DNA of 64,000 bases, taken from the NCBI RefSeq assembly GCF_002835995.1, contig NZ_PJBZ01000041.1, positions 85,927-149,926 of the forward strand. Reading direction: 5' to 3'. The first letter of the stretch is position 1; each line of letters opens with the position of its first letter. The position numbers were made by a program, and so were the translations under genes. The stretch is from Psychromonas sp. Urea-02u-13 (GTDB taxonomy: Bacteria; Pseudomonadota; Gammaproteobacteria; Enterobacterales; Psychromonadaceae). The notes beneath the pieces were generated by a model. The model was not told the origin of the DNA, ran no database searches, and was given only the letters and a program-made list of their open reading frames with translations. This document shows, piece by piece, positions 28,223-36,353 of the stretch.

Positions 28223-28673
28223 CACCTGACACACTTTTTTGAAGCGCCATGAAAGTGAGTACTCTCAATCAATAACCCGAAGTTTAATAAACTCAGCAAG
28301 TAAAGATGATAACAACCCTACTCTCTGAGCATAATCAGAACCTTACCCGTCGGTTGCCTTTCATCTTTTTGTACTTGCTTAGCAATACTTCCTTTACCTA
28401 AACTTCCGATGTCATTAAGTAAAATCAAAGCAGCTAAGCCCCCCTTTTAAGCCCTTCAATCTCCTTTTCTTACTGCGATGCTATAGTGATAACTTATTAA
28501 TAATCATAAGAAATCAGAGTCAGGACAAATTATTTTAATGACACAACACAATTATATTGCGATTAGCTGCGTTTATTTTTAAAATAGAACAGCGTTATAC
28601 TGCCCAATAGGTATAATAAGAAAACGAAAGATAAGAACATAAAAATAAAATGATAATAAAGAAGGTATAACCA
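28223..28673. other. Intergenic region without a recognised gene
   Basis: 450 bases with no convincing coding sequence. The last 70 bases contain a plausible promoter for the next gene, with TATACT as the -10 hexamer at about 28594-28599. The rest shows nothing I can name. Confidence 0.5.
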
Positions 28674-28976
28674 ATGTCGAATGTACTTGAATTAGTAAAA
28701 AATACACGCCGTAAAAACAAATTAAAACGTGAAATTCTTGATAACGATAAAAAAGTTCGTGATAACCGTAAACGTGTAGACCTACTGAGCAACTTAGTAG
28801 ATTACATCACGCCAAACATGGATCAAAATGACATTAAAGACATCATTAAAAACATGTTATGTGATTATGAAGATCGTGTTGACGACCATATCATTAAAGG
28901 TGCAGAGCTTTCTAAAGAGCGCCGTGACGTAAATAAAAAAATCAATTCTTTTGCACCGGTTGTTGCAAAGAAATAA
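28674..28976 (+). CDS. Small basic conserved hypothetical protein
   Basis: 100 residues, highly charged and rich in Lys, Arg and Asp. The N-terminal 50 residues ([33 protein letters not shown] in sequence order) are predicted as a long basic helix or coiled coil. From memory, similar proteins occur in Vibrio and relatives, but no function is known. AAGGT lies upstream of the start. It is monocistronic, between a promoter-like sequence and a strong terminator, which suggests a well-expressed small gene. Confidence 0.7.
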   Translation: MSNVLELVKNTRRKNKLKREILDNDKKVRDNRKRVDLLSNLVDYITPNMDQNDIKDIIKNMLCDYEDRVDDHIIKGAELSKERRDVNKKINSFAPVVAKK

Positions 28977-29001
28977 TTTAATAACATCATGTTATTAATA
29001 T

Positions 29002-29027
29002 AAAAAGGAGGATTTATCCTCCTTTTT
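29002..29027 (+). terminator. Terminator of the small basic gene
   Basis: AAAAAGGAGGA-TTTA-TCCTCCTTTTT, an 11 bp perfect stem with a four-base loop ending in a T-run. Confidence 0.9.
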
Positions 29028-29067
29028 GCTATCTATAATTTAGTAAAATAAAGAGCGACCTAATCTA

Positions 29068-29829
29068 ATGGCCCCAGCCAAAGCCAACTATCAACTGCAA
29101 CAAGATGACATTCATCTTTGGATCATCGATCCACAAAAAATAATGGCAACCCCAGAATTATTTTCGCTACTTTCAACCTCTGAGCAACAAAAAGTACAAC
29201 GCTATCGCCTGGATAAAGCGAAACATACCGCGCTTATTACGCGCTCGTTTATTCGTTTATTACTCTCGCAATATGACAACTTAGCACCACAACAGTGGCA
29301 ATTTAGCATTGGCGAATTAGGCAAACCAGAAGTAACGAATGCAACGATCCCTCTGCGCTTCAATTTAAGCCATAACAATGAACTGATTATTTGTGCATTG
29401 TGTTTAACCAAAGACATTGGCTGTGATATCGAAAACCTCTCGCGTAAAATCAATGTGAACGCCATTGCAGAGCGTTTTTTTTCCAAGCAAGAATCACAGT
29501 TAATTAAAACGACACCCACACAATTTTTTCAATACTGGACGTTAAAAGAAGCCTTTGTAAAAGCCACCGGTTTAGGTATTAGTCAGGGGTTAGATACATT
29601 CAGTTTTGAGATTCACGAGCAGCAGGAAAAGCACAGTAACGATAATATTGGTTTATTCTTCGATGAAAGCTGTAAAGAAAAAGACGCACAAAATTGGTAT
29701 CACCGTTTATTGTTTCCCGATGACAAACATTGCATTGGTTTGTCGGTCAACAATAAAAAACAGACAGATACCAAACCAACTATCCGTCTGTTTTCAGAGA
29801 AGCAGAGTGCATCATTATTTGCTTTTTAG
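29068..29829 (+). CDS. Sfp-type 4'-phosphopantetheinyl transferase
   Basis: 253 residues. Motifs of the Sfp class are clear: FNLSHNNELIICALCL (about residues 97-112), GCDIE (about 117-121, Mg-binding Asp and Glu) and WTLKEAFVKATGLG (about 160-173). It transfers the pantetheine arm of CoA to acyl- or peptidyl-carrier proteins. In Psychromonas and Moritella an enzyme of this type (PfaE) activates the polyunsaturated fatty acid synthase; nothing in this window proves that partner. Weak ribosome site (AAGAG about 10 bases upstream). The last 40 residues are low in conservation. Confidence 0.87.
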   Translation: MAPAKANYQLQQDDIHLWIIDPQKIMATPELFSLLSTSEQQKVQRYRLDKAKHTALITRSFIRLLLSQYDNLAPQQWQFSIGELGKPEVTNATIPLRFNLSHNNELIICALCLTKDIGCDIENLSRKINVNAIAERFFSKQESQLIKTTPTQFFQYWTLKEAFVKATGLGISQGLDTFSFEIHEQQEKHSNDNIGLFFDESCKEKDAQNWYHRLLFPDDKHCIGLSVNNKKQTDTKPTIRLFSEKQSASLFAF

Positions 29830-29838
29830 CTGTAAAGC

Positions 29839-30405
29839 TTAACCGTTCATCGGAGGAACGGTTTTGATAAAATTAACGTCTGTACGCGCGACATCTAATA
29901 AACGCGTTAAGTTAGTTAATTTTTTAAGCTCGATACGATCTCTGTAAATACCCCAATCTAAGAAACAGGCTAAACGCAACACACCATCAGTTAACGGTAA
30001 TTGAGCCGATAACTCTGCTTCATTTAACGCTTCAAGTCCCGATAAAACACGCGCTTTTTGGCGTGTAATATAACTGCTTTGTTCAGCGGTTATATTATCA
30101 AACTTCTCAAGAAAGAAGATATTGACACAAGCATCCATCACCGTATTAGTCATGTTAAATAGCTCAAAATCAAGAATATCGTCCATGAAAGGCATTTCTG
30201 CTTTTTCACGAAGGTAACGTAAAATAGAGCTTGAATCCGTTAAGGTAATGTCGCCATCCACTAACAGAGGGACTTTTTTGGTCGGTGAAATTTGTGCACT
30301 TTGTACTGCATCTGTCTCAATAAACTCACAAGGCAGTGATGTTTCTAATAACGCAATACGACAATGACGAACAAAGGGAGAAGTGAAGCTACCGTAAATT
30401 TTCAT
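29839..30405 (-). CDS. Glutathione S-transferase family protein
   Basis: 188 residues from the ATG at 30405, with AAGGA five bases upstream; the longer frame to 30501 overlaps the next gene and is rejected. The N-terminal thioredoxin-like domain contains SFTSPFVRHCRIALLE and KKVPLLVDGDITLTDSSSILRYLRE (about 42-66), typical of GSTs with a cis-Pro and the SS(I) turn that binds the glutathione gamma-glutamyl. The C-terminal half is helical. Substrate unknown. It is transcribed 52 bases after the YdcF-like gene. Confidence 0.85.
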   Translation of the reverse strand: MKIYGSFTSPFVRHCRIALLETSLPCEFIETDAVQSAQISPTKKVPLLVDGDITLTDSSSILRYLREKAEMPFMDDILDFELFNMTNTVMDACVNIFFLEKFDNITAEQSSYITRQKARVLSGLEALNEAELSAQLPLTDGVLRLACFLDWGIYRDRIELKKLTNLTRLLDVARTDVNFIKTVPPMNG

Positions 30406-30457
30406 AGTGTTCCTTAATTGAGTGATAAAAATATATACCTTGATGAAAAACAGCCTG

Positions 30458-31105
30458 TTAAATAAGGTGTTTTGTGTAGCCCCATTCAACCATCTTTTCA
30501 AAGGCTTGCCAAACAGAAGTTGGAATATCTTGCGCTATCTGGAAACCTAATTTCGGGTATTCACGAATACGTTGTAAATCGCCGACCATGACATTGTGAA
30601 TATCATCACGACTTAAGTCTTCATTGGGATAATCTTGATAGCTAATTTGTGGCGAAGTAACCAGTAATGTGGCCGTAGGTAAATACTTTTTAAATACGGC
30701 ATAAGCACGACGTTCCATAAAGGGCTTTTGCACAACAAGATAAGAATTAACGGTGATCTCTTTTTCTTTTAATAATGCCATGGTGAAACTGATATTTTCG
30801 CCAGTATTAGTCGCTTGATCTTCAATTAAAATAGCGCTCGCGGGCACGCCCATTTCTATCGCTCGATTAGCAAAATACAGGGCTTCTGAACAATCGAATA
30901 TTCCCTCGGTTAATTTTCCCACGGCGCCTGAGAAAATAAGCAAAGGCGCGAAACCGGCTAAATAAAGTTCGGCGCCGCGTTCAGCAACACGTATATCATT
31001 ACTGCCCAGTACAAAGATACAATCACTGTTACTCAGTGAATGATGTAATAAATGATAATCCCATATTATCTGCGCAGACGTTGCAATTAACTGTGTTTCT
31101 ACCAT
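30458..31105 (-). CDS. YdcF/DUF218 family protein
   Basis: 215 residues from the ATG at 31105, supported by GAGG seven bases upstream. The DUF218 core is visible: DCIFVLGSNDIRVAERGAELYLAGFAPLLIFSG (about 30-62), then ILIEDQATNTGENI (about 92-105) and VVQKPFMERRAYAVFKKY (about 122-139). The form resembles cytoplasmic YdcF rather than membrane SanA/ElyC. The E. coli protein binds SAM-like ligands, but the role is unclear. Likely an operon with the GST gene. Confidence 0.85.
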   Translation of the reverse strand: MVETQLIATSAQIIWDYHLLHHSLSNSDCIFVLGSNDIRVAERGAELYLAGFAPLLIFSGAVGKLTEGIFDCSEALYFANRAIEMGVPASAILIEDQATNTGENISFTMALLKEKEITVNSYLVVQKPFMERRAYAVFKKYLPTATLLVTSPQISYQDYPNEDLSRDDIHNVMVGDLQRIREYPKLGFQIAQDIPTSVWQAFEKMVEWGYTKHLI

Positions 31106-31371
31106 AAAAACCTCATCGTTAGCCGTTATTATTAACAAAATATATTACGTGATTTTATGGTCTCACAGGCGTTTATTTAAAAAATTATGCGCAATTGCAG
31201 TGGTTAAACTCATTATTCAACCATAATAATTCGACTTTAAGATAAGCTGACATTTTATGTTGCTTGAGTTTGCCTCAACTCGTGGTAGTATGCGCCGCAT
31301 AATTTTATTGGGTGCCTTAAACACTTAATAAATAATGAATATTGAACTGCTTTTAATAACACAACATTAAG

Positions 31372-31384
31372 GATAAAAATGTGA
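31372..31384 (+). promoter_or_regulatory. Strong ribosome site with an ATG-TGA start-stop, in frame with the BCCT gene
   Basis: AAGGAT is followed by ATG (31379) and immediately TGA (31382). The frame is the same as that of the BCCT transporter start at 31394, whose own ribosome site is poor. Either the second codon mutated to a stop or a minimal ORF tunes re-initiation. Confidence 0.55.
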
Positions 31385-31393
31385 GTAAAGTTT

Positions 31394-32974
31394 ATGAATG
31401 AAACTAAAAATAAATACAGCATAGAAACAACCGACTATCACGTTGGGCAAGATAATCTTCAAAAATGGGGGGTTGATATCCATAACCCTGTATTTGGCAT
31501 CAGCGCAGGCCTTATTTTACTCTTCCTTGCAACATTGTTAATCGTCGACCCCGGCACAGCGAAAGAAACCTTAAACAGTGTAAAAAATGGCATCATGAAA
31601 GATTTTGATGTGTTCTTCATGTGGTCAACTAACTTCTTTGTTATCTTTGTTTTAGCATTGATGATTTCCCCTTACGGTAAAATCCGCATTGGTGGTAAAG
31701 AAGCAAAATCAGAACACTCGACTATTTCATGGTTAGCAATGTTATTTGCTGCCGGCATGGGTATCGGTCTTCTATTTTGGGGCGTTGCAGAACCTACCGC
31801 CTTCTTCACAAACTGGTGGGGCACGCCTTTTAATGTTGAAGCGAATACAGCAGAAGCTAAAACATTAGCAATGGCAGCAACCATATTCCACTGGGGTATT
31901 CATGGCTGGGCTGTTTACGCGATTGTGGCATTATCATTAGCCTTTTTTACCTATAACAAAGGCCTTCCTTTGTCGATTCGTTCAGTGTTCTACCCTATTT
32001 TTGGTGATAGAGCCTGGGGATGGTTAGGGCATATTGTCGACATTATGGCTGTACTGGCGACCTTATTTGGTTTAGCGACCTCGTTGGGCCTCGGTGCACA
32101 GCAAGCAACAAGTGGTATTAATCACGTATTTGGTACTAACGGTGGCATTGGTATGCAGCTAAGTGTTATTGCTTTTGTTACCTTTATTGCCATGTTATCC
32201 ATTATGCGTGGTATCGAAGGCGGTGTAAAAGTATTGAGTAATATCAATATGATATTTGCTTTAGCACTACTTATCTTCGTTATTTACGTTGGTTTTGATA
32301 TTGTTATGGTGACTATTCCAGAAACATTAATTGCCTACGGTGAGAATATCTTTGCATTGAGCAACCCACACGGCCGTGATGATACAGCTTGGATGCAAGG
32401 CTGGACAGTTTTCTACTGGGCATGGTGGATTTCATGGTCTCCATTTGTAGGCATGTTTATTGCGCGCATATCTAAAGGTCGTACCGTGCGTGAATTCGTG
32501 TTTGCAGTGATATTTATTCCTACTCTACTAACGCTAATTTGGATGGCTGTTTTTGGTGGCATTGCTATTAATCAAGTGATCAACCATGTTGGAGAATTAG
32601 GCGCTAATGGTTTAACGGATATTTCATTGTCACTATTCCATGTTTATGATGCATTACCTTACGGTAATATCTTATCCATTGTATCGGTTATTTTAGTGCT
32701 GATATTCTTTGTTACCTCATCGGATTCAGGGTCATTGGTTATCGATAGCATCACCTCTGGCGGTAAGATAGACGCACCGGTTCCACAGCGTATTTTCTGG
32801 GCAATCGTTGAAGGGGCAATTGCAGGTACAATGCTTTGGATTGGCGGTAAAGAGGTACTTCAAGCTTTACAGGCGGGTGTTGTTACTACAGCCCTGCCGT
32901 TTACCTTTGTATTGATACTGATGTGTGTCAGTCTGATTAAAGGACTACGCAGCGAATATTACCTGTACAAATAA
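31394..32974 (+). CDS. BCCT-family betaine/carnitine/choline transporter
   Basis: 526 residues with about 12 membrane helices. The family signature is complete: the GMGIGLLFWGVAEP glycine stretch (about residues 121-134) and the WTVFYWAWWISWSPFVGMFIARISKGRT segment (about 336-363) with the aromatic substrate box. The protein takes up betaine-like osmolytes with Na+ or H+, expected in a marine bacterium. No N- or C-terminal osmosensor domain is obvious. It is followed by a strong terminator. The start codon question is noted at 31372-31384. Confidence 0.92.
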   Translation: MNETKNKYSIETTDYHVGQDNLQKWGVDIHNPVFGISAGLILLFLATLLIVDPGTAKETLNSVKNGIMKDFDVFFMWSTNFFVIFVLALMISPYGKIRIGGKEAKSEHSTISWLAMLFAAGMGIGLLFWGVAEPTAFFTNWWGTPFNVEANTAEAKTLAMAATIFHWGIHGWAVYAIVALSLAFFTYNKGLPLSIRSVFYPIFGDRAWGWLGHIVDIMAVLATLFGLATSLGLGAQQATSGINHVFGTNGGIGMQLSVIAFVTFIAMLSIMRGIEGGVKVLSNINMIFALALLIFVIYVGFDIVMVTIPETLIAYGENIFALSNPHGRDDTAWMQGWTVFYWAWWISWSPFVGMFIARISKGRTVREFVFAVIFIPTLLTLIWMAVFGGIAINQVINHVGELGANGLTDISLSLFHVYDALPYGNILSIVSVILVLIFFVTSSDSGSLVIDSITSGGKIDAPVPQRIFWAIVEGAIAGTMLWIGGKEVLQALQAGVVTTALPFTFVLILMCVSLIKGLRSEYYLYK

Positions 32975-33030
32975 ACCGTTTGATGGACAGCGTTTAAGCT
33001 AATTTAAACACTGTGAACATCCTATGTTGA

Positions 33031-33065
33031 ATGCGCTCAAACTGATGTTTGAGCGCATTTTTTTA
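33031..33065 (+). terminator. Terminator of the BCCT transporter gene
   Basis: ATGCGCTCAAAC-TGAT-GTTTGAGCGCAT, a perfect 12 bp stem with a four-base loop followed by seven T. Confidence 0.92.
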
Positions 33066-33249
33066 TGCCTGAAAACAAGTAAAAACGTACTAGCTATATA
33101 AAACGGTGAGCGAATAGATGAGTGTGGAGGTTTCCAGGCTTGGAATATTAGAAGGTTGGAAGCTTTTTGATATTAGTAGGCGGCTTAAAAGAAGCGTCTA
33201 TTAATGGGTTAAAAAACAATCCATTAATAAACTAACTGAACATCTTTAT

Positions 33250-33403
33250 TTAGTTGAAACCCACACCGCGTGAATAACACCCGGGAACCAAAATACTAAA
33301 CACAGTACGATGTTAATAATAAGATCTTTACCTACACCACTTTAAGAAATACGGCAACCGGTGGCAATAATATTGCTAAAATAATTAAGATAACGTTGTT
33401 CAT
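33250..33403 (-). pseudogene. YqaE/Pmp3-family small membrane protein, frameshifted
   Basis: From the ATG at 33403 the frame reads MNNVILIILAILLPPVAVFL and then a stop at KVV*. Adding one G at plus-strand 33337-33338 restores KVGVGKDLIINIVLCLVFWF and a complete protein of 51 residues ending VSTK at 33250. The two-helix hydrophobic peptide with PPVAVF is typical of Pmp3/YqaE stress proteins. It is either truncated in life or mis-sequenced. GAGAG lies upstream of the start. Confidence 0.8.
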
Positions 33404-33460
33404 TTTTCGACTCTCTTTTGGATTAAAAATAGAGGGGCATTATGTGAAAATAATGCTGTA

Positions 33461-33658
33461 TTAATACGCGTCATCTTCACTGTAAACACGTACCACGACT
33501 TCGCCCTGCTCGCTTTCTGTCACTAAAAAAGTAATAGGTTTACAGCAAACTTGGCAATCTTCAATATACTGTTGATCCACATCGGCACTATCAATAAGTA
33601 CCTCAATCGTTTCACCACAGTAAGGGCAATCGACGGATTTCTCTGCTAATTGATTCAA
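33461..33658 (-). CDS. CPXCG-type cysteine-rich small protein
   Basis: 65 residues with two zinc-knuckle-like pairs, CPYCGE (about 11-16) and CQVCCKP (about 35-41), followed by an acidic tail ending EDDAY. It matches the CPXCG motif-containing family of gammaproteobacteria, probably a zinc-binding cytoplasmic protein of unknown role. GAGG lies upstream. Its neighbours are other small proteins on the same strand. Confidence 0.82.
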   Translation of the reverse strand: MNQLAEKSVDCPYCGETIEVLIDSADVDQQYIEDCQVCCKPITFLVTESEQGEVVVRVYSEDDAY

Positions 33659-33726
33659 TGTAAAAACCTCCTGCCTTATCTAATAATAACGCTCTACACT
33701 AAAGGCTAAATAGTAAAATACTTATA

Positions 33727-34005
33727 CTATGACAATAAATCAGGTATATAAAATGCGAGTAATACTAAACCAACAAAGGCAAACGCAAGCATGGCAAAAA
33801 TGCGCCACTCTTTTTTCTGAATATCTTCAAATTTAATATCTTCAAGTTGAACGTTTTCATTTAATACGCCATTTTGAGACGCTAATCTTTTCAGTAATGT
33901 CTTTTTTAAAAAGTACCCGCCAATAATCCATACTGCGATAGCGGCAGCAAAGGTAAAGAGTTGTGGCGCAGGCGCATTTTTAATAAAGAGGGATAAGCTG
34001 TCCAT
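33727..34005 (-). CDS. Small membrane protein of unknown function
   Basis: 92 residues with two hydrophobic segments, about 16-33 (LFTFAAAIAVWIIGGYFL) and about 70-88 (IFAMLAFAFVGLVLLAFYI), separated by a charged linker of about 35 residues. No family recognised. It lies 68 bases upstream of the CPXCG gene on the same strand, so the two may share a transcript. The coding sequence is supported by frame, length and a ribosome site-like AAGG at the start. Confidence 0.6.
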   Translation of the reverse strand: MDSLSLFIKNAPAPQLFTFAAAIAVWIIGGYFLKKTLLKRLASQNGVLNENVQLEDIKFEDIQKKEWRIFAMLAFAFVGLVLLAFYIPDLLS

Positions 34006-34257
34006 ATGTTGCCTTATAGCACTATGTTAAGTAGCTCATAAAATGAGTTCTAAATGAACCATAGTCGTTGAGAGATTTATAATAGATGTGTTTAAAAGTA
34101 ATGCTGATGCTTACCCTTAAAAACGAAACCATACATTACAACAAATAAACTTATTATCAATACGTTAGTGTTCAAGATAAGCAGTCGATATGGGATCTGC
34201 TTTGTGACTGCAGATAAAAAGTACAAAATGGTTGGCGAGAGCATGAAGATAAAATGG

Positions 34258-34298
34258 AAAGGCCTGACTCCGATAGAATATCGGCATCAGGCCTTTTT
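34258..34298 (+). terminator. Isolated terminator hairpin with plus-strand polarity
   Basis: GGCCTGA-C-TCCGATA-GAA-TATCGG-CA-TCAGGCC followed by TTTTT on the plus strand. All neighbouring genes run on the minus strand. The reverse polarity (T-run shorter) could end the PilZ transcript; the plus polarity would end an unannotated RNA from 34006-34258. Confidence 0.6.
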
Positions 34299-34329
34299 AA
34301 ACGTTCAAATATAAAATTAACCTAGCGTA

Positions 34330-34442
34330 TTATTTCAGATTATTATTTCAGATTATTATTTCAGATTATTATTTCAGATTATTATTTCAGATTATTATTT
34401 CAGATTATTATTTCAGATTATTATTTCAGATTATTATTTCAG
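34330..34442. repeat. 13 bp tandem repeat at the end of the second PilZ gene
   Basis: Nine copies of TTTCAGATTATTA-type units at a strict 13-base period (TTTCAG at 34333, 34346, 34359, 34372, 34385, 34398, 34411, 34424, 34437). The unit contains the stop codon and last two codons of the PilZ gene on the minus strand (CTG AAA TAA), so it seems to have expanded from the gene's 3' end by slippage. Confidence 0.95.
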
Positions 34443-34724
34443 GGTAATGAAATTCACCGCCGCACTGAAACCAATTTCCTGCTCATCAACACGTAACAGT
34501 GTGGCATCCGCATCTAGTGGCGGGAAACGCTCATCAGAAGTATCGAGTTTAATATGCACTTCATCACCGGCGTGCAAGCGAGTATCACTAAATGTAATTA
34601 ACATACCCGTACTGCTTAAATCTTTACAGATGCCTTTTACTGCAACAGTGCCTTTAGTGATCTCAATCGGTAACTCTAATTCCATACGTTGAAATGAGCG
34701 TTTATCATCTGGTGCAAAAAACAT
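34434..34724 (-). CDS. PilZ-domain protein, second paralogue
   Basis: 96 residues. The N-terminal DDKRSFQRMELELPIEI holds the RxxxR motif (KRSFQR), and KDLSSTGMLITF is a canonical (D/N)xSxxG turn (DLSSTG), so c-di-GMP binding is likely. Close paralogue of the protein at 15952-16242 (both have a DxRFPPLDADA-like segment), which has a weaker motif. GGAGAG precedes the start. Its last codons are embedded in a 13 bp tandem repeat. Confidence 0.85.
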   Translation of the reverse strand: MFFAPDDKRSFQRMELELPIEITKGTVAVKGICKDLSSTGMLITFSDTRLHAGDEVHIKLDTSDERFPPLDADATLLRVDEQEIGFSAAVNFITLK

Positions 34725-34821
34725 AATCTCTCCAATCCAATTAATATTGTATCTCTTTAAAATGGATTAAACGGATCAATCGTGCAAGTTTATTTGACCT
34801 TTTTTTAAACAGTTTGAGAGC

Positions 34822-35232
34822 TTAAACATTATTTTTCAGTAAGTATGAAAAGATCTCTTCAGGCAAAGGCTGTAAACGTTTCTCTTTATCAAGACAAACC
34901 ATCTCAATATCACCAATAACAGCCGCTTTTTTAGCACCCGGTCGCCAGACTTCTTGGCGCCATAATGTTTTATATTTTCCATCTAGTTTAAAGCTAGTGC
35001 GAATATCGCAAACCTCTGCAAATTCAACACCATCTTGAAAGGTCATGTTAGCTTTATAAACAGCAAAACCCAGGCCTTTTTCTCGCCACAGTTTATCTAG
35101 GCGATCACTATCGATGACATGTTCACGTGCGCGTTCAAAGTACTTCAAAAAATTGGGATGGTAAACCACGCCAGAGTGATCGGTATCTTCGTAGTATATT
35201 TGTACCGGATGATGGAAAATTTTAGGGCTCAC
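34822..35232 (-). CDS. 4-hydroxybenzoyl-CoA-type thioesterase (YbgC/FadM-like hot-dog)
   Basis: 136 residues, a single hot-dog domain. The active-site YYEDTDHSGVVYHPNFLKYFERAREH stretch (from about residue 13) has the catalytic Asp (in EDTD) followed by the YHPNFL helix. It hydrolyses acyl-CoA thioesters. Unlike YbgC it is not beside tolQRAB. It lies 19 bases downstream of the LMW phosphatase gene on the same strand. Confidence 0.87.
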   Translation of the reverse strand: MSPKIFHHPVQIYYEDTDHSGVVYHPNFLKYFERAREHVIDSDRLDKLWREKGLGFAVYKANMTFQDGVEFAEVCDIRTSFKLDGKYKTLWRQEVWRPGAKKAAVIGDIEMVCLDKEKRLQPLPEEIFSYLLKNNV

Positions 35233-35251
35233 GGTTATCTCTCTTGGCTAA

Positions 35252-35716
35252 TTATAATGACTGGCTATTAATACTGTTTAATAAATGTGTCGACGCATCT
35301 TCTAATAAATCGAGCACCAACTCAAATCCCGCTTCTCCACCATAATAAGGATCAGGGATTTCACTTAAATTGCTCTCTGCGTAACTTAAAAACAATGCGA
35401 TTTTATAGTGTAAATGCGTGGGACACATCGCATTGAGATCATCGATATTACGCTTGTCAGCAGCTAAAATAAGATCAAAGTATTCAAAGTCAGCAGCTTG
35501 TACCTGGCGAGAAGTAATACCTTTAAAACTATAACCACGTGCCTCCCCGGCCGCCATCGAACGTGAGTCAGGCGCATTACCTTGGTGGTGATTAATGGTG
35601 CCTGCGGAATCAATTTCTATTTCGACATTCATCTTGTTCGCCGTCGCACGTAACACCGCTTCAGCCGTCGGAGAGCGACAAATATTACCTAAACAAACCA
35701 CTAATATCTTTTTCAT
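35252..35716 (-). CDS. Low-molecular-weight protein tyrosine phosphatase
   Basis: 154 residues. The CX5R active-site loop is VCLGNICRS, Cys8 to Arg14. The general acid is the Asp in IPDPYYGG near residue 122. This form without a Wzc/Wza neighbour resembles the soluble stand-alone LMW-PTPs rather than exopolysaccharide Wzb. Substrate unknown. It sits between the EpmC and thioesterase genes on one strand with short gaps, probably one operon. Confidence 0.92.
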   Translation of the reverse strand: MKKILVVCLGNICRSPTAEAVLRATANKMNVEIEIDSAGTINHHQGNAPDSRSMAAGEARGYSFKGITSRQVQAADFEYFDLILAADKRNIDDLNAMCPTHLHYKIALFLSYAESNLSEIPDPYYGGEAGFELVLDLLEDASTHLLNSINSQSL

Positions 35717-35731
35717 GCTTTCATTCCTAGA

Positions 35732-36274
35732 CTATTCCATACCCACATAATCAAACATCGATTTTGTTAACGGCGCGGTTTTATAAAATGCGCCACAGGC
35801 ATTGATTAACTGCGTTGTACGTAGCGAAAAGCCATTGTCCAAATAGCTCAGTACTTGCTGATATACTTTATGTTTAAAAGCTAATCGGTCAATTTCGATA
35901 CCACTGAGGTTATCCGCACTCACATCAAACTTAAAACCGCAGCTTAATGCAACGGCCCACTCAATCGCTTGCGGCACGATTTCAACTTTTTCAAATTCAG
36001 TTTGTTGCGCTGCACTGCGTCCATCGGGCTCATACCAATAACCGTAATCTTCTAATAAACGACGTTTTTCACCGGCCACTAACCAATGTGCCACTTCATG
36101 TAAGGCGCTGGAATAAAAGCCATGGGCAAAAATAATACGATGATAGCTAACATCGTTATCGGCCGGTAAGTAGATAGGCTCATCAGTGCCACATACAAGT
36201 TGGGTATTAAAATCACTTAAAAAAGTACTTTCAAAAATTTGAATTAAATCTTGGTAATTAAATGCGTTTGACAA
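35732..36274 (-). CDS. epmC: Elongation factor P hydroxylase EpmC (YfcM)
   Basis: 180 residues. The HxxH region HGFYSSALHEVAHWLVAGEKRRLLEDYGYWYEPDGRS (from about 51) and the later conserved glutamates match the EpmC/YfcM family. It hydroxylates the beta-lysyl-lysine modification of EF-P. The metal-like HEVAHW motif at about 59-64 is clear. It runs toward the phosphatase gene and is divergent from pdxH. The epmA and epmB partners are not in this window. Confidence 0.9.
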   Translation of the reverse strand: MSNAFNYQDLIQIFESTFLSDFNTQLVCGTDEPIYLPADNDVSYHRIIFAHGFYSSALHEVAHWLVAGEKRRLLEDYGYWYEPDGRSAAQQTEFEKVEIVPQAIEWAVALSCGFKFDVSADNLSGIEIDRLAFKHKVYQQVLSYLDNGFSLRTTQLINACGAFYKTAPLTKSMFDYVGME

Positions 36275-36353
36275 TGTGTTTGTCCGATTAAAAGTGGTAA
36301 TATTTTCGCTAAATTATACACTTACCCTCATTTAATTTATAGAAGAAGATCTC

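Noticed and set aside
28223..28673. Gene in the 450 base gap before the small basic protein
   Set aside because: No reading frame with a ribosome site or family resemblance was found; only a promoter-like -10 was seen near the end.
34330..34442. CRISPR or origin-like iterons in the 13 bp repeats
   Set aside because: Units are contiguous with no spacers and contain the PilZ stop codon; no replication gene or DnaA box pattern is nearby.
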